Assembly: GCF_023634645.1 (NCBI RefSeq) | Contig: NZ_JAMKMR010000014.1 | Location: 53,897-117,896 of the forward strand | Length of the DNA stretch: 64,000 nt | Origin: Vibrio sinus | GTDB taxonomy: Bacteria; Pseudomonadota; Gammaproteobacteria; Enterobacterales; Vibrionaceae | Reading direction: 5' to 3' | In this document: positions 63,597-64,000 of the stretch, piece after piece | Numbering within the stretch: position 1 is the first letter of the stretch | How the letters are laid out: every line of letters begins with the position of its first letter | The notes under the pieces: model-generated | The model's database searches: none | The model's input: the letters and a program-made list of their open reading frames with translations, nothing else | Told to the model about the DNA's origin: nothing | Translations under genes and position numbers: made by a program

Positions 63597-63994
63597 TGGT
63601 CAGCAGGAAGCAGACTTGGATGAAAAAGACCATGGAATGTCGCCTTCGGGAAGAAGGAGAGATGGCTCAAACGGACGAGCAATCTACATCGGATGGTATC
63701 GGATTGGAGCTGGAAGCCCATCACTAGGATGGTGAGAAATAGGCACAAGGATTACGACAAGGAAGAATTGCCCGTCAGGATGACAGTAAGGATATCGCGA
63801 AAGGATACGCGGCGAATGTTAGTGAGGAACACTAGCAGGCATTGATGCCAAGGACACCGCTAGGAAAGCGAAGATAAGGATAGAGCGAAAGGATAAGCGT
63901 ACTATCATGGATAGAGCAGGGAGCACACTTAACGTGGCAGGACTGCTGCAGTAAGGAATAAACCCCATAATCACTGATTATGGGGTTTCTTTCT
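63597..63994 (+). ncRNA. csrB: CsrB-family regulatory sRNA (CsrA sponge)
   Basis: About 400 bases without a gene but with 25 GGA trinucleotides on the + strand, many as AGGA or AAGGATA, spaced every 10-20 bases; this is the signature of CsrB/CsrC/CsrD RNAs, which bind and titrate CsrA. The transcript ends in a strong terminator, AAACCCCATAATCA / TGATTATGGGGTTT followed by CTTTCT (63960-63994). The VarA box upstream supports the call. Vibrio species carry several such RNAs (CsrB, C, D); which one this is cannot be decided here. The 5' end is estimated. Confidence 0.88.
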
Positions 63995-64000
63995 ATTTGT

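Overview
The window reads as a stretch of Vibrio chromosome I (Gammaproteobacteria). I base this on gene content: FabV enoyl reductase beside a TetR/FadE pair, a PanP-type aspartate decarboxylase, HexR, TfoX, LysO, a ToxR-like membrane regulator, a CsrB-type sRNA with a VarA/GacA box, and intergenic palindromes with the ends TATACCCAAGT...ACTTGGGTATA. From memory, the order fadE-fabV and the group grxA, hexR, panP, lysO, tfoX, serC resembles the V. cholerae VC17xx and VC11xx neighbourhoods. The species is not resolved. No tRNA, rRNA, CRISPR array or prophage was seen.

Layout. (1) 1-8.7 kb: the 3' part of a giant Ig-like repeat surface protein, an overlapping ToxR/VtrA-like and VtrC/ToxS-like gene pair, a receiver-only protein and the lipoprotein amidase AmiD. 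(2) 8.8-18.5 kb: a two-armed accessory catabolic island. The left arm carries a sodium:solute symporter, two NTF2/SnoaL-like proteins, a LacI regulator and an HpcH/HpaI aldolase. The right arm carries a histidinol-dehydrogenase-like enzyme, an SDR, a bicupin and an alpha/beta hydrolase. Three related ACGT-centred palindromes sit in its promoters. I cannot name the substrate; this is the best candidate for an undescribed pathway. (3) 18.6-20.7 kb: an IS1-family element abutting a truncated LysE exporter, then a small secreted protein. (4) 20.8-26.8 kb: a two-component system with a PLP enzyme, divergent from a GT2/ArnT-like/GtrA envelope-glycosylation operon. (5) 27-32.6 kb: fatty-acid genes (TetR/PsrA-like, FadE, XRE regulator, FabV).

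(6) 32.7-45.5 kb: conserved core genes (AspT/YbjL-type transporter, grxA, hexR, panP, lysO, HDOD protein, tfoX, YfaZ-like porin, DUF945 protein, serC) with one complete palindromic intergenic element. (7) 45.7-55.4 kb: two solute-binding-like proteins without a permease, a YgiQ radical SAM protein, a PAS-GGDEF-EAL-CBS phosphodiesterase, an orphan Rep_3-type initiator with its own repeat cluster, and a TauE/SafE permease. (8) 55.4-59.3 kb: divergent metR/metE with MetJ boxes, then a PilZ protein. (9) 59.4-63.3 kb: an unknown coiled-coil protein and a LysR-controlled aminotransferase/BKACE pair. (10) 63.4-64 kb: a VarA/GacA box followed by a CsrB-family sRNA with 25 GGA motifs.

Assignments rest on reading motifs and translations by eye; no database search was run. 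Several gene starts were moved from the longest open frame to a start with a better ribosome binding site and family-typical N-terminus, and this is stated in each entry.
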